Part shown: one piece after another, positions 34,428-42,955 of the stretch
How positions within the stretch are numbered: the first letter of the stretch is position 1
How the letters are laid out: each line of letters starts with the position of its first letter
Origin: Fuscibacter oryzae
GTDB lineage: Bacteria > Pseudomonadota > Alphaproteobacteria > Rhodobacterales > Rhodobacteraceae
Assembly (NCBI RefSeq): GCF_016765795.1
Contig: NZ_JAESVP010000001.1
Location: 124,001-188,000 of the forward strand
Direction: 5' to 3'
Length of the DNA: 64,000 bases
The notes under the pieces: generated by a model
Seen by the model: the letters and a program-made list of their open reading frames with translations, nothing else
What the model was told of the DNA's origin: nothing
The model's database searches: none
Made by a program: the position numbers and the translations under genes

Positions 34428-35963
34428 CTATTCCGCCGCCAACCGCCCCGCCGCCTTGCCCGGCATCGCCAAGCGATAGCCCAGCGCCTCGGCGACATGG
34501 GGCTGACGCACCGCAGCGCTGCCCTCCAGATCGGCGATGGTGCGCGCCACGCGCAAAACCCGGTGATAGCCGCGCGCCGACAGGCCAAAGCGTTCGGCCA
34601 CCCGCGCCAGCAGCGCGCGGCCTTCGGCGTCGGGGGTGGCCACTTCCTCCAGCAAGCGCCCCTCCAAATCGGCATTGACGCGCAGGCCCGGATGGTCCTG
34701 AAACCGGGCCTGCTGGCGGTCGCGCGCCGCCCTGACACGCTGGGCCGCCGTGGCAGAAGTGTCGCCGCTGGGCGGCAGGTCCAGATCGGTGAAGGCGACG
34801 GGTGGAACCTCGACCCGCAGGTCGAACCTGTCCATCAGCGGGCCGGAGATACGGCCCATGTAATCGTCGCCGCAAACCGGGGCGCGGGTGCAGGCGCGGC
34901 CCGGATCGGACAGATAGCCGCATTTGCAGGGGTTGGCGGCGGCAATCAGCAGGAACCGGCAGGGATAGCGCACATGGGCGTTGGCCCGCGCCACCACCAC
35001 CTCGCCCGCCTCGATCGGCTGGCGCAGGGTTTCCAGCACGGCGCGGGGAAATTCGGGAAACTCATCCAGAAACAGCACGCCGTTGTGGGCCAGACTGATC
35101 TCGCCCGGCTTGGCCCCCTTGCCGCCGCCCACAATCGCCGCCATGGATGCCGTGTGATGCGGTTCGCGAAACGGCCTGTCGCGGGAAATCCCGCCCTCGG
35201 TCAGCAGCCCGGCCAAGGAATGGATCATCGAGGTTTCCAAGGCTTCCGCCGCTGACAGGGGCGGCAGGATGCCCGGCAACCGCGCCGCCAGCATCGACTT
35301 TCCCGACCCCGGAGAACCGACCATCAGCATGTGGTGTCGCCCGGCGGCGGCAATTTCCAGTGCCCGTTTCGCGCGCTCTTGCCCTTTGACGTCACGCAGG
35401 TCGCGCGCCGCCGGGGGGGCCGCAACCTCTCCGGCCTCGGCCGGGGTCAGGGGGGCCTGCCCAGTGTAATGGCGCACAACATCGTTCAGGCTGGCGGGGG
35501 CCAGCACCTCGGCAGCGCCGACCCAGGCCGCCTCGGCTCCGCTGGCGCGCGGGCACATCAGCGCCTTGCCCTCTGCCGCCGCCGCCATCGCCGCAGGCAG
35601 CGCCCCCACCACGCCGATCAGCCGCCCGTCCAGCGCCAGCTCGCCCAAGGCAACGGTATGTTCAACCTCGTCCTTCGGAATGATCTCCAGCGCCGCCAGC
35701 AGGGCCAAGGCGATGGGCAGGTCGAAATGGCTGCCCTCTTTCGGCAAGTCGGCGGGCGACAGGTTCAGGGTGATCCGCTTGGATGGCAGCGCGATGGACA
35801 GCGCAGAAAGGGCGGCGCGCACCCGTTCCTTGGCCTCTGACACCGCCTTGTCGGGCAGGCCCACAAGGGTGAATGACGGCACCCCGGGCGAGACCGCGCA
35901 TTGCACCTCGACCAGCCGCGCCTCGACCCCCTCGAACGCCACGGTAAAGGCCCGCACCATCAT
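34428..35963 (-). CDS. comM: YifB/ComM family Mg-chelatase-like AAA+ ATPase
   Basis: A protein of about 511 residues. The N-terminal ComM domain (AFTVAFEGVEARLVEVQCAV, VGLPDKAVSEAKERVRAALS) is followed by the AAA+ core with Walker A GSPGSGKSML, Walker B LFLDEFPEF and the C-terminal Mg-chelatase domain. A zinc-like cysteine set (CKCGYLSDPGRACTRAPVC) is present in the core. ComM is a ring helicase that promotes branch migration during natural transformation. ATG 35963 with GAGG upstream is preferred over the frame start at 35999. It is a single gene. Confidence 0.9.
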   Translation of the reverse strand: MMVRAFTVAFEGVEARLVEVQCAVSPGVPSFTLVGLPDKAVSEAKERVRAALSALSIALPSKRITLNLSPADLPKEGSHFDLPIALALLAALEIIPKDEVEHTVALGELALDGRLIGVVGALPAAMAAAAEGKALMCPRASGAEAAWVGAAEVLAPASLNDVVRHYTGQAPLTPAEAGEVAAPPAARDLRDVKGQERAKRALEIAAAGRHHMLMVGSPGSGKSMLAARLPGILPPLSAAEALETSMIHSLAGLLTEGGISRDRPFREPHHTASMAAIVGGGKGAKPGEISLAHNGVLFLDEFPEFPRAVLETLRQPIEAGEVVVARANAHVRYPCRFLLIAAANPCKCGYLSDPGRACTRAPVCGDDYMGRISGPLMDRFDLRVEVPPVAFTDLDLPPSGDTSATAAQRVRAARDRQQARFQDHPGLRVNADLEGRLLEEVATPDAEGRALLARVAERFGLSARGYHRVLRVARTIADLEGSAAVRQPHVAEALGYRLAMPGKAAGRLAAE

Positions 35964-36036
35964 TTTCCACCTCGCCCAATGGTTAACGGCTAGGGGCAAA
36001 GAATTAAGGATGGGTTAATGCGCGCCGCCTCCCGGC

Positions 36037-36906
36037 CTAGCCCCGCAACAGCGCCATAAACTTCGGCCAAGCCTCTGGGTCGGCCACGGTCTTGTCGCGG
36101 CAAAAGGCGTTGCAAAAGCCAAGGCGACGGCCTTCGATCTCCAGCACATGGGTCACGGGCTTGCCGGAATAGGGGCAGGCGGTGTTTTGAGCCTCCGCCC
36201 CCTCTACCGCCCGCGCGGCCATGGGCACCGGGCCGGGCCAAGGGCGGCGCGGATAGGGGCGGCGGTAAAAGTCCTGATCCGCGCCATCGACCAGCCCCAT
36301 CGCCCGCCAGCGGCGGAACGACGGATGCGCCAGATGGGCCTGCACATAGGCCATCTGGCGCGGGGAAACCGGCAGATTATACCCGGCGATGCGGGCGGCC
36401 ACCGGGGCAAAGAACGCATCCGCCGCCGAATAGTCACCACAGAGCCAAACCGTGCTGCCGGTCTGGTCGCGCGCCCAGTCCCAGATGGTTTCCAGCCGGG
36501 CCAGATCGGCCAACACCTCATCAGGCGGTTCGCAGCCGGTATAGCTGACGCGCAGGTTCATCGGACAATAGTCGCGCAGGGCGACGAACCCGGCGTGCAT
36601 TTCTGCCGCCAGCACCCGCGCCACCGCCCGCGCCTTGGGGTCGGATGGCCACAGGCCCGCATCAGGGTGGCGGCTGGCCAGCTCTTCGGCGATGGCGATG
36701 GTTTCGGGCACCACGACGCCATCGGGGGTCCGCATGGTGGGGGCGGTCTTGGCCGGGTGATAGGCTTTCAGCATATTCGGCAGCGCGTCCGAATAAAGCC
36801 GCGCCAGATGGGTTTTCACCGGAATGCCAAAGGCATCAAACAGCAGCCAGCCACGCAAGCTCCAACTGGAATAGCCCCGGTCGCCAATCACAAGATCATA
36901 GGTCAT
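36037..36906 (-). CDS. Glutathione S-transferase with a C-terminal cysteine (YHS-like) tail
   Basis: A protein of about 289 residues. The N-terminal thioredoxin-fold domain has DRGYSSWSLRGWLLFDAF, where Ser/Tyr residues can bind glutathione, and the region VVPETIAIAEEL; the helical GST domain follows (WDWARDQ, YSAADAFFAPV). After about residue 235 comes an extra tail: CPYSGKPVTHVLEIEGR then FCNAFCRDKTVADPEAWPKF, a Cys-x-n-Cys-x3-Cys arrangement like YHS/TRASH metal-binding motifs. ATG 36906 with GGGG upstream is chosen. Function is unknown; the tail may bind metal or regulate the GST domain. Confidence 0.8.
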   Translation of the reverse strand: MTYDLVIGDRGYSSWSLRGWLLFDAFGIPVKTHLARLYSDALPNMLKAYHPAKTAPTMRTPDGVVVPETIAIAEELASRHPDAGLWPSDPKARAVARVLAAEMHAGFVALRDYCPMNLRVSYTGCEPPDEVLADLARLETIWDWARDQTGSTVWLCGDYSAADAFFAPVAARIAGYNLPVSPRQMAYVQAHLAHPSFRRWRAMGLVDGADQDFYRRPYPRRPWPGPVPMAARAVEGAEAQNTACPYSGKPVTHVLEIEGRRLGFCNAFCRDKTVADPEAWPKFMALLRG

Positions 36907-36979
36907 CAATACGTCCCCTTTTGCCACAGGCTAGGGGCGATGACCCATCAGGAAAAGCCGTGATTTGTGGGGCTGTCCA

Positions 36980-37549
36980 TCACGGACAGTGATTGATCAC
37001 CCCGGCCTGCCAGCCTTGTCCGTCATAGGAAAGGCAGGTGACGGACAAATTGTCGATCTTTTGGCCCAGCACCTCGGCCGGGGTTTGCCCCAGCGCCGGG
37101 GCAAGCTGGGACAGGATCACCCCGAAATGCGCGACCACGATCAGATCGGCGCGCGGCACAGCGACCAGCCCCGCCACCGCCTGCGAAACCCGCGCCGCCG
37201 CCATGTTCCAGCTTTCGCCACCGGGGGGCGTGATGTCGCCCGGCTCCTCCCAATAAGCGCGCGACAGGTCGGGGTCGCGATTAGAAACGTCATCCCAGTG
37301 CATGCCGTCCCAATCGCCGAAATGAAATTCGCGCAGACCGGGCACATCGGGCAGGCGGGGCCGTGCCCCGGCAATCGCATCCGCCGTGGCGCGCGCGCGG
37401 ATCAGGTCCGACGAGACCACCGGCGCATCGGGCAAAAATGCCTGCAACCGCGCAACCGCCGCATGGTCGGACAGATCGGCCGGCACATCGCGCCAACCGC
37501 AGAACGCCTTTTCATGCGTCGGCCCGTGGCGCACCCACCACAACCTCAT
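36980..37549 (-). CDS. cobC: Histidine phosphatase, probably alpha-ribazole-5'-phosphate phosphatase (CobC-like)
   Basis: A 189-residue phosphoglycerate-mutase-fold phosphatase. It has the phosphohistidine motif VRHGPT at residues 7-12, the second catalytic region LREFHFGDWDGMHWDDV and the second His in VVAHFGVIL. Its ATG overlaps the stop of the CobU gene by four bases, so it is translated with a cobalamin-loop enzyme, which supports CobC function: removing the phosphate from alpha-ribazole phosphate. Family members have broad specificity, so the assignment rests on context. Confidence 0.75.
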   Translation of the reverse strand: MRLWWVRHGPTHEKAFCGWRDVPADLSDHAAVARLQAFLPDAPVVSSDLIRARATADAIAGARPRLPDVPGLREFHFGDWDGMHWDDVSNRDPDLSRAYWEEPGDITPPGGESWNMAAARVSQAVAGLVAVPRADLIVVAHFGVILSQLAPALGQTPAEVLGQKIDNLSVTCLSYDGQGWQAGVINHCP

Positions 37550-38097
37550 CTTGCCCCCTCGGGCAATGCGCCCTTCAGCACCATCGGCAGACCGGCCATC
37601 ACGCCCACCACCAGATCGGCCAGCGCCGCGATCTGCTGGTTCAGCCGCCCCTGTTCATCGCGGAACCGCCGGGCCAGCGCGTTTTCGGGCACGATACCCC
37701 AACCCACTTCGTTTGACACCACCACCACCGGGCCGGGATGAGCCTGCAAGGCCGCCAAAACGGCGGCCACTTCGGTGCCTAGATCGCCTTCGGCCAGCAT
37801 CACATTGGTCAGCCACAAGGTCGCGCAATCCACCAGAACCGCGCCCTGTGCGCCCGCCAAGGCGCCACACAGGTCGCGCGGTGCCTCCACCGTCTGCCAG
37901 CCCCCGCCCCTGTCATCACGGTGCTGGGCAATCCGCGCCGCCATCTCGTCATCCCAGGCCTGCGCGGTGGCGATATAGGTCAGCGGCAGGCCAGCGGCGC
38001 GCACCAAACCTTCGGCCAGCCGCGATTTGCCCGACCGCGCGCCCCCGACCACCAGCGACACTCTGGGGAAACCTTGCAAAAGATGTGATCCGGGCAC
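37546..38097 (-). CDS. cobU: Adenosylcobinamide kinase / adenosylcobinamide-phosphate guanylyltransferase
   Basis: A bifunctional enzyme of about 183 residues for the nucleotide-loop assembly of cobalamin. The P-loop GGARSGKSRLAEGL is at the N terminus, with TYIATAQAWDDEMAARIAQH and the GTP-binding region VLVDCATLWLTNVM, NEVGWGIVPENALARRFRD. The start is taken as GTG 38097 with GGAG seven bases upstream; ATGs further up have pyrimidine-rich contexts and overlap the divergent rpoH start. It forms an operon with cobC. Confidence 0.9.
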   Translation of the reverse strand: MPGSHLLQGFPRVSLVVGGARSGKSRLAEGLVRAAGLPLTYIATAQAWDDEMAARIAQHRDDRGGGWQTVEAPRDLCGALAGAQGAVLVDCATLWLTNVMLAEGDLGTEVAAVLAALQAHPGPVVVVSNEVGWGIVPENALARRFRDEQGRLNQQIAALADLVVGVMAGLPMVLKGALPEGAR

Positions 38098-38146
38098 GCG
38101 TTTTCTCCGTAGCCCTTTCGACCGCATGGGAAGGAAAGGGATTGGC

Positions 38147-39025
38147 ATGGAACGCGCCCGGTATACCGACCTTGACCTCTCGCGCCAAGCGCGCAAGGCC
38201 GAACTTCTGGATCACCCGACCGAGGCGGCATTGGCCCGCGCCTGGCGCGAGAGCCGTGATGCCGCCGCGCTGAACCGGCTGATCACCGCGCATCTGCGGC
38301 TGGCCATCGCCGCCGCCGCCCGGTTTCGCCGCTATGGCGCGCCGATGAACGATCTGGTGCAAGAGGCATCGGTCGGCCTTATGAAAGCCGCCGAAAAGTT
38401 TGACCCCGATCAGGGCGTGCGCTTTTCCACCTATGCGAATTTCTGGATCAAGGCCTCCTTGCAGGATTTCGTGATGCGCAACTGGTCGATGGTGCGCACC
38501 GGGTCCACCGCCGGGCAAAAGACGCTGTTCTTCAACCTGCGCCGCACGCAAGCCAAGCTGGAGCGGGAGGCCCGTGACCGGGGCGAGGTGCTGGATGCGG
38601 CCACCCTGCGCACGATGGTCGCCGCCGATCTCGGCGTGACCTTGGCCGAAGTGACGATGATGGAGGCGCGGTTGCAGGGCAGCGATGCCTCGCTGAACGC
38701 GCCACAGGCGTCGGATGCCGAGGGGCGCGAATGGATCGAGCTGATCCCCGATGACGCCCCCCAGCCCGAGGCGATCGTTGCCGCCGCTCATGACGGCCGC
38801 CGCATCCGCGACGGGCTGGGCCGCGCGCTGGCCGATCTGTCACCGCGCGAACGGCGCATTGTGGCCGCCCGCCAGTTGGTAGACCGGCCGCTGACGCTGG
38901 AAACCCTTGGGTCAGAGCTGGGTGTGTCGAAAGAGCGGGTGCGCCAGATCGAATTCGGCGCCTATGCCAAGCTGCGCGCCGCTCTGACTGCCGATGCGCC
39001 AGAGTTGCTGGCTCTGATTTCGTAA
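38147..39025 (+). CDS. rpoH: RNA polymerase heat-shock-type sigma factor (RpoHII-like)
   Basis: A 292-residue sigma-70-family protein. ATG 38147 has AAGGAAAGGGA upstream. Region 2 is clear (LITAHLRLAIAAAARFRRYG, NDLVQEASVGLMKAAEKFDP, GVRFSTYANFWIKASLQDFV), followed by the RpoH-box region RNWSMVRTGSTAGQKTLFF and region 4 with its DNA-binding helix (TLETLGSELGVSKERVRQIE). The RpoH-box and length place it in the RpoH group, and it looks closest to RpoHII of Rhodobacter, which serves the singlet-oxygen and heat responses. It is divergent from cobU with only 49 bases between starts. Confidence 0.85.
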   Translation: MERARYTDLDLSRQARKAELLDHPTEAALARAWRESRDAAALNRLITAHLRLAIAAAARFRRYGAPMNDLVQEASVGLMKAAEKFDPDQGVRFSTYANFWIKASLQDFVMRNWSMVRTGSTAGQKTLFFNLRRTQAKLEREARDRGEVLDAATLRTMVAADLGVTLAEVTMMEARLQGSDASLNAPQASDAEGREWIELIPDDAPQPEAIVAAAHDGRRIRDGLGRALADLSPRERRIVAARQLVDRPLTLETLGSELGVSKERVRQIEFGAYAKLRAALTADAPELLALIS

Positions 39026-39073
39026 GGTTGCGTCCTGCCCCCGCGCCGCCTAAGTCTGGGGCAGCGGAGGGCC

Positions 39074-40270
39074 ATGATGCTGACGGGAAAACGCATTCTT
39101 CTTGTGATCGGCGGCGGGATCGCGGCCTATAAGTCGCTGCTGCTGATCCGGCTGCTGCGCGGACAGGGGGCGACGGTGACGCCGGTTCTTACGGCGGGCG
39201 GGGCAGAGTTTGTCACGCCCCTGTCGGTCTCGGCGCTGGCGGGCGAAAAGGTCTACCAATCGCTCTTCGACCTGACGGATGAGGCCGAGATGGGGCATAT
39301 CCAGCTTTCCCGCGTGGCCGATCTGATCGTTGTCGCCCCGGCCACCGCCGATCTGATGGCGAAAATGGCCACGGGGCGGGCGGATGACCTTGCCTCGACC
39401 CTGCTGTTGGCCACCGATACGCGGGTGCTGGTGGCACCGGCGATGAATGTGCGGATGTGGCAGCACCCCGCCACGCAACGCAACATCGCCACCCTGAAGG
39501 CCGATGGCGTGCTGTTCACCGGCCCGGACGAAGGCGAGATGGCCTGCGGCGAATACGGCCCCGGCAGGCTGGCGGAACCCGAGGCGATTCTGGCCGCCAT
39601 TCAGGCGGCTGTGTCGGACGGCCCGCTGACGGGCAAGCATGTGCTGGTCACCTCTGGCCCCACCCACGAACCCATCGATCCGGTGCGCTATATCGCCAAC
39701 CGCTCCTCGGGCGCGCAAGGCACGGCGATTGCGGCGGCGTTGCGCGATCTGGGCGCACGGGTCACTTTTGTCACCGGCCCGGCCTCGGTGCCGCCGCCCG
39801 AAGGGGTGGCCGTGGTGCGGGTGGAAACTGCACGGCAGATGCTGGAGGCGGTTGAGGCCGCCCTGCCCGCCGATGCCGCCGTAATGGCGGCGGCGGTGGC
39901 CGATTGGCGCGTGGCCAATGCCGCCGGGCAAAAGATGAAAAAGGATGGCTCTGGCAAGGCTCCGGCGCTGGAATTCGCCGAGAACCCCGACATTCTGGCA
40001 ACGGTTTCCAAGGGCGCGAACCGCCCCGCGCTGGTGGTGGGCTTTGCCGCCGAGACGGAAAAGGTGGTCGATCACGCCACCACCAAACGCCTGCGCAAGG
40101 GCTGCGACTGGATCGTGGCCAATGACGTGTCGCCCGAAACCGGCATCATGGGCGGGACGGAAAACGCCGTGACGCTGATCACCGAGGCGGGGGCAGAGGT
40201 GTGGCCACGCATGACCAAGGATCAGGTCGCCCGCCAGCTAGCCGCCCGTATCGCACAGGCACTGGCATGA
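39074..40270 (+). CDS. coaBC: Bifunctional phosphopantothenoylcysteine decarboxylase / phosphopantothenate-cysteine ligase
   Basis: A 398-residue coenzyme A biosynthesis enzyme. Residues 1 to about 185 are the flavin decarboxylase CoaC: GKRILLVIGGGIAAYKSLLL, the active-site His in MGHIQLSRVADLIVVAPATA, the PAMNVRMW motif and the Cys in MACGEYGPGRLAEP. From about residue 190 follows the CoaB ligase (VTSGPTHEPIDPVRYIANRS, KMKKDGSGKAPALEF). Two adjacent ATGs (39074 and 39077) are possible; GGAGG precedes both. It is first in a coaBC-dut-moeB operon with overlapping genes. Confidence 0.93.
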   Translation: MMLTGKRILLVIGGGIAAYKSLLLIRLLRGQGATVTPVLTAGGAEFVTPLSVSALAGEKVYQSLFDLTDEAEMGHIQLSRVADLIVVAPATADLMAKMATGRADDLASTLLLATDTRVLVAPAMNVRMWQHPATQRNIATLKADGVLFTGPDEGEMACGEYGPGRLAEPEAILAAIQAAVSDGPLTGKHVLVTSGPTHEPIDPVRYIANRSSGAQGTAIAAALRDLGARVTFVTGPASVPPPEGVAVVRVETARQMLEAVEAALPADAAVMAAAVADWRVANAAGQKMKKDGSGKAPALEFAENPDILATVSKGANRPALVVGFAAETEKVVDHATTKRLRKGCDWIVANDVSPETGIMGGTENAVTLITEAGAEVWPRMTKDQVARQLAARIAQALA

Positions 40271-40734
40271 CTCCGCTGGTTCAGGTCATCTGGGAAGACT
40301 GGGCAGACCGTGCCCTGCCGCTGCCCGCCTATCAAACCGCAGGATCGGCGGGTGCCGACATCTGCGCCAACCTGCCGCCAGAACTGCGCGCCGGAGGCAT
40401 CACGCTGACCCCGATGGAGCGGATGGTGGTGCCGACCGGCATCCGCGTGGCGATTCCGGCGGGGTTTGAAATGCAGATCCGCCCCCGGTCGGGCCTTGCG
40501 ACCCGGCATGGCATTACCCTGCCCAACACCCCCGGCACCATTGACAGCGATTATCGCGGCCCCTTGGGCGTGGCGCTGGTGAACCTTGGACCCGCCGCCT
40601 ACACCATTCACCACGGGGACCGCGTGGCGCAATGCGTGATCGCCCCCGTGCTGCAAGCCAGCTACCGCGTGGTTGACGCGCTGGATGAAACCGACCGGGG
40701 CAGCGGCGGCTTCGGCTCTACCGGGTTCCGCTGA
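40267..40734 (+). CDS. dut: dUTP diphosphatase
   Basis: A 155-residue trimeric dUTPase that hydrolyses dUTP to dUMP. The five family motifs can be followed: AGSAGADICANL, RSGLATRHGI, GTIDSDYRGPLGVALVN, DRVAQCVIAPV and the C-terminal RGSGGFGSTGFR arm that closes the active site. The ATG overlaps the coaBC stop by four bases. An extended frame upstream lies inside coaBC and is not used. The dut-coaBC pairing is common in bacteria. Confidence 0.95.
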   Translation: MTPLVQVIWEDWADRALPLPAYQTAGSAGADICANLPPELRAGGITLTPMERMVVPTGIRVAIPAGFEMQIRPRSGLATRHGITLPNTPGTIDSDYRGPLGVALVNLGPAAYTIHHGDRVAQCVIAPVLQASYRVVDALDETDRGSGGFGSTGFR

Positions 40735-41771
40735 TGCTGGTGCTGGGCCTTATGGCGACCCTGTGGGGCTTGGGTTGGGCGTTTGGCCTGCCGTCACGGC
40801 TGCGGGCGCAGACTGTCATCTTGCTATGGGCGGCGGCTATTCTGGCGCATCTGATATTGCCCGAGGAAAGCCCCCTGCGGCAGATGATCGGCGGATCAGC
40901 GGCAAGCTGGCTGGTGCTGGGCGCGGTTGCAGTGCTGGTTCTGGCCTACCGCGCCGTTTTGCAGCGGCTTAGGGCTCGCGCAGCCCCCGAAGTCGTGCCC
41001 GAAAGCGGCCCGTTCCGACAGGCCGAACTGACCCGCTATGCCCGCCACATCCTGCTGCGCGAAATCGGCGGGCCGGGGCAGTTGCGGCTGAAAGATGCCA
41101 AGGTGCTGGTGGTGGGCGCGGGGGGGCTTGGCTCTCCGGCGATCCTGTATCTGGCGGCGGCGGGGGTGGGCACCATCGGTGTGATTGACGGCGATGTGGT
41201 CGAGGCATCGAACCTGCAACGCCAGATTCTGCATACCGAAGACCGCATCGGCCAGCCCAAGGTGCAATCTGCCCAAGCGGCGGTGCAGGCGCTGAACCCC
41301 TTTGTGACCTTGCGCTCCTATAATCGCCGCCTGACGGAAGAAATCGCCCGCGACTTGATCGCCGAGTACGATCTTGTGCTGGACGGGACCGACAATTTCG
41401 ACACCCGCTATCTGGTGAACCGCATCTGCGTTGCCTTGGGCAAGCCGCTGATTTCCGGTGCGATGACCCAGTGGGAAGGGCAGGTTTCCCTCTATCACCC
41501 CGCCGCTGGCGCGCCCTGTTACCAATGCGTTTTCCCCGAACGCCCCGCCCCCGGCATGGTGCCCACCTGCGCCGAGGCGGGCGTGGTGGCCCCCCTGCCC
41601 GGCATCATCGGGTCGATCATGGCGACAGAGGCCGTCAAGCATCTGACCGGCGCAGGCGAAACGCTGGCGGGGCGGCTGATGATCCATGATGCGCTTTATG
41701 CCGAAGCCCGCGTGATCGGGGTCAAGCGGCGGGCCGACTGCCCGGTCTGTGGCGGGCTGCACCAGTCCTGA
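40734..41771 (+). CDS. moeB: Membrane-anchored MoeB/ThiF-type adenylyltransferase
   Basis: A 345-residue E1-like enzyme. Residues about 93-345 form the MoeB/ThiF domain: RYARHILLREIGGPGQLRLK, ATP-binding GAGGLGS at 128-134, SNLQRQILH, the DGTDNFDTRYLVN motif, two zinc Cys pairs (CYQC and CPVC) and the PTCAEAGVVAPLPG loop. It activates the C terminus of a sulfur-carrier protein such as MoaD or ThiS. Residues 1-80 add two to three hydrophobic helices before the enzyme domain, giving a membrane-tethered form. The ATG shares one base with the dut stop (TGATG). Confidence 0.88.
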   Translation: MLVLGLMATLWGLGWAFGLPSRLRAQTVILLWAAAILAHLILPEESPLRQMIGGSAASWLVLGAVAVLVLAYRAVLQRLRARAAPEVVPESGPFRQAELTRYARHILLREIGGPGQLRLKDAKVLVVGAGGLGSPAILYLAAAGVGTIGVIDGDVVEASNLQRQILHTEDRIGQPKVQSAQAAVQALNPFVTLRSYNRRLTEEIARDLIAEYDLVLDGTDNFDTRYLVNRICVALGKPLISGAMTQWEGQVSLYHPAAGAPCYQCVFPERPAPGMVPTCAEAGVVAPLPGIIGSIMATEAVKHLTGAGETLAGRLMIHDALYAEARVIGVKRRADCPVCGGLHQS

Positions 41772-41777
41772 CCGCTT

Positions 41778-42521
41778 TTAGCGCCGGGGGATGCGGGGGA
41801 TGGAACTGCGCTGGAATTTGTATTCTGCCGGCGGATGCGGCGGCTGGCCCTGATTGGCCTGCCAATAGCCCTTGCCACCCCGTCGCAGCCATGCCGGAAC
41901 CGCCAGCAGCAGCCCGCCGACAAAGCCGCCCGCATGGGCCCAATAGGCCACGCCGCCACCATCGCTGGGCACAGAGACGCCGCTGAAAACCTGAATGCCG
42001 AACCAGACGCCCAGCACGATCCAGGCCGGAATGGCAAAGACGCGGAAGAATATCACGAAGATGAACAACACATCGACCCGCGCCTTGGGGAACAGCAACA
42101 GATAGCCGCCCATCACCCCGGCAATCGCCCCCGACGCCCCCACCATCGGCATGGCTGAGGCGGGATCAGCCGCCACCTGCAAGGCCGCCGCAGCCAACCC
42201 GCCCGCAAGATAGAACAGGACAAAGCGGCCATGGCCCATCTCATCCTCAAGATTGTCGCCGAACAACCACAGGAACCACATGTTTCCCAAAAGATGCATC
42301 CAGCCTCCATGCAAGAACATCGAGGTCAGGATCGTCTCATACCCCTGCCCCGCCATGATGTGCTGCGGCACAAGACCCCAAGTGTAGAAGAACAGGTTCA
42401 GCCGGTAGTCATCGCGAATGGTCAGCCAATACCCCAGGAACACCACCACATTGGCGATGATCAGGGCATAGGTCGCATAGGGCGTGCGCCCCGAGGGGTT
42501 ATGGTCGCGGATGGGAAACAT
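41778..42521 (-). CDS. Rhomboid-family intramembrane serine protease
   Basis: A 247-residue polytopic membrane protein. The catalytic Ser130 is in MVGASGAIAGVMGGYL and the catalytic His196 in YWAHAGGFVGG. The family region SMFLHGGWMHLLGNMWFLWL with the HxxGN motif is present, giving about six membrane segments. It cleaves membrane-anchored proteins within the bilayer; its substrate is unknown. It is convergent with moeB with six bases between stops. Confidence 0.92.
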   Translation of the reverse strand: MFPIRDHNPSGRTPYATYALIIANVVVFLGYWLTIRDDYRLNLFFYTWGLVPQHIMAGQGYETILTSMFLHGGWMHLLGNMWFLWLFGDNLEDEMGHGRFVLFYLAGGLAAAALQVAADPASAMPMVGASGAIAGVMGGYLLLFPKARVDVLFIFVIFFRVFAIPAWIVLGVWFGIQVFSGVSVPSDGGGVAYWAHAGGFVGGLLLAVPAWLRRGGKGYWQANQGQPPHPPAEYKFQRSSIPRIPRR

Positions 42522-42560
42522 CGCACAGCCTTTTCCGAAGCCCGCCGATCAGTCAAGCAA

Positions 42561-42585
42561 AAGGCCCGGACAATGGCCGGGCCTT
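42561..42585 (-). terminator. Rho-independent terminator downstream of the broken lipoprotein gene
   Basis: AAGGCCCGG-acaatgg-CCGGGCCTT, with TTTTGC on the minus strand after the stem. It sits 24 bases past the stop of the small minus-strand gene and just upstream of the rhomboid gene. Confidence 0.8.
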
Positions 42586-42608
42586 CGCGGAATGGGTCAA
42601 TGCGCGGG

Positions 42609-42878
42609 TTATTCCATAGCCTTCATCAGATCATCAATCGCGGCGCAGACCTTTGTCGGATCGTCGCCAGCATTGGCCAGATCGGCCTGAATCTCTTGCG
42701 CCTTCTGCGCGACAGCCGCCAGCTTCTCGGGGCTTGTCGTCGCCAGTTGCTGCATCTTGGTCGTCATCTCGACCGCCTTCTTCTGCGCCTCTTCTTGGGT
42801 GCAGCTGGGCTAGTCATCCTTGCAAGCAGACAGGCCAAGCGTGGCGACCAGCGCCAAAAGAACAACACTCGACTTCAT
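42609..42878 (-). pseudogene. Small lipoprotein gene interrupted by an in-frame amber codon
   Basis: The frame from ATG 42878 (GGAGAG upstream) to TAA 42609-42611 is 90 codons long and is broken only by TAG at codon 23 (42810-42812). The first part MKSSVVLLALVATLGLSAC is a lipoprotein signal with lipobox LSAC; three residues later comes the stop. The remainder, PSCTQEEAQKKAVEMTTK and onward to AAIDDLMKAME, continues in the same frame as an Ala/Lys-rich helical domain with two cysteines (one after the stop, one near the end), so it once formed a typical small periplasmic lipoprotein. A functional terminator remains downstream. A single base change, or a sequencing error, explains the stop. Confidence 0.8.
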
Positions 42879-42955
42879 TTCACTCTCCATGAACAACCGG
42901 CATGCCAGCATCCGGTATTAACCGGACACCACAAAGGCAACAATCACACCACCGA

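Noticed and set aside
42810-42812. Recoding of TAG as pyrrolysine in the small lipoprotein gene
   Set aside because: No pyl genes or methylamine methyltransferases are in the window and the codon lies in a trivial linker, so a plain nonsense mutation is simpler.
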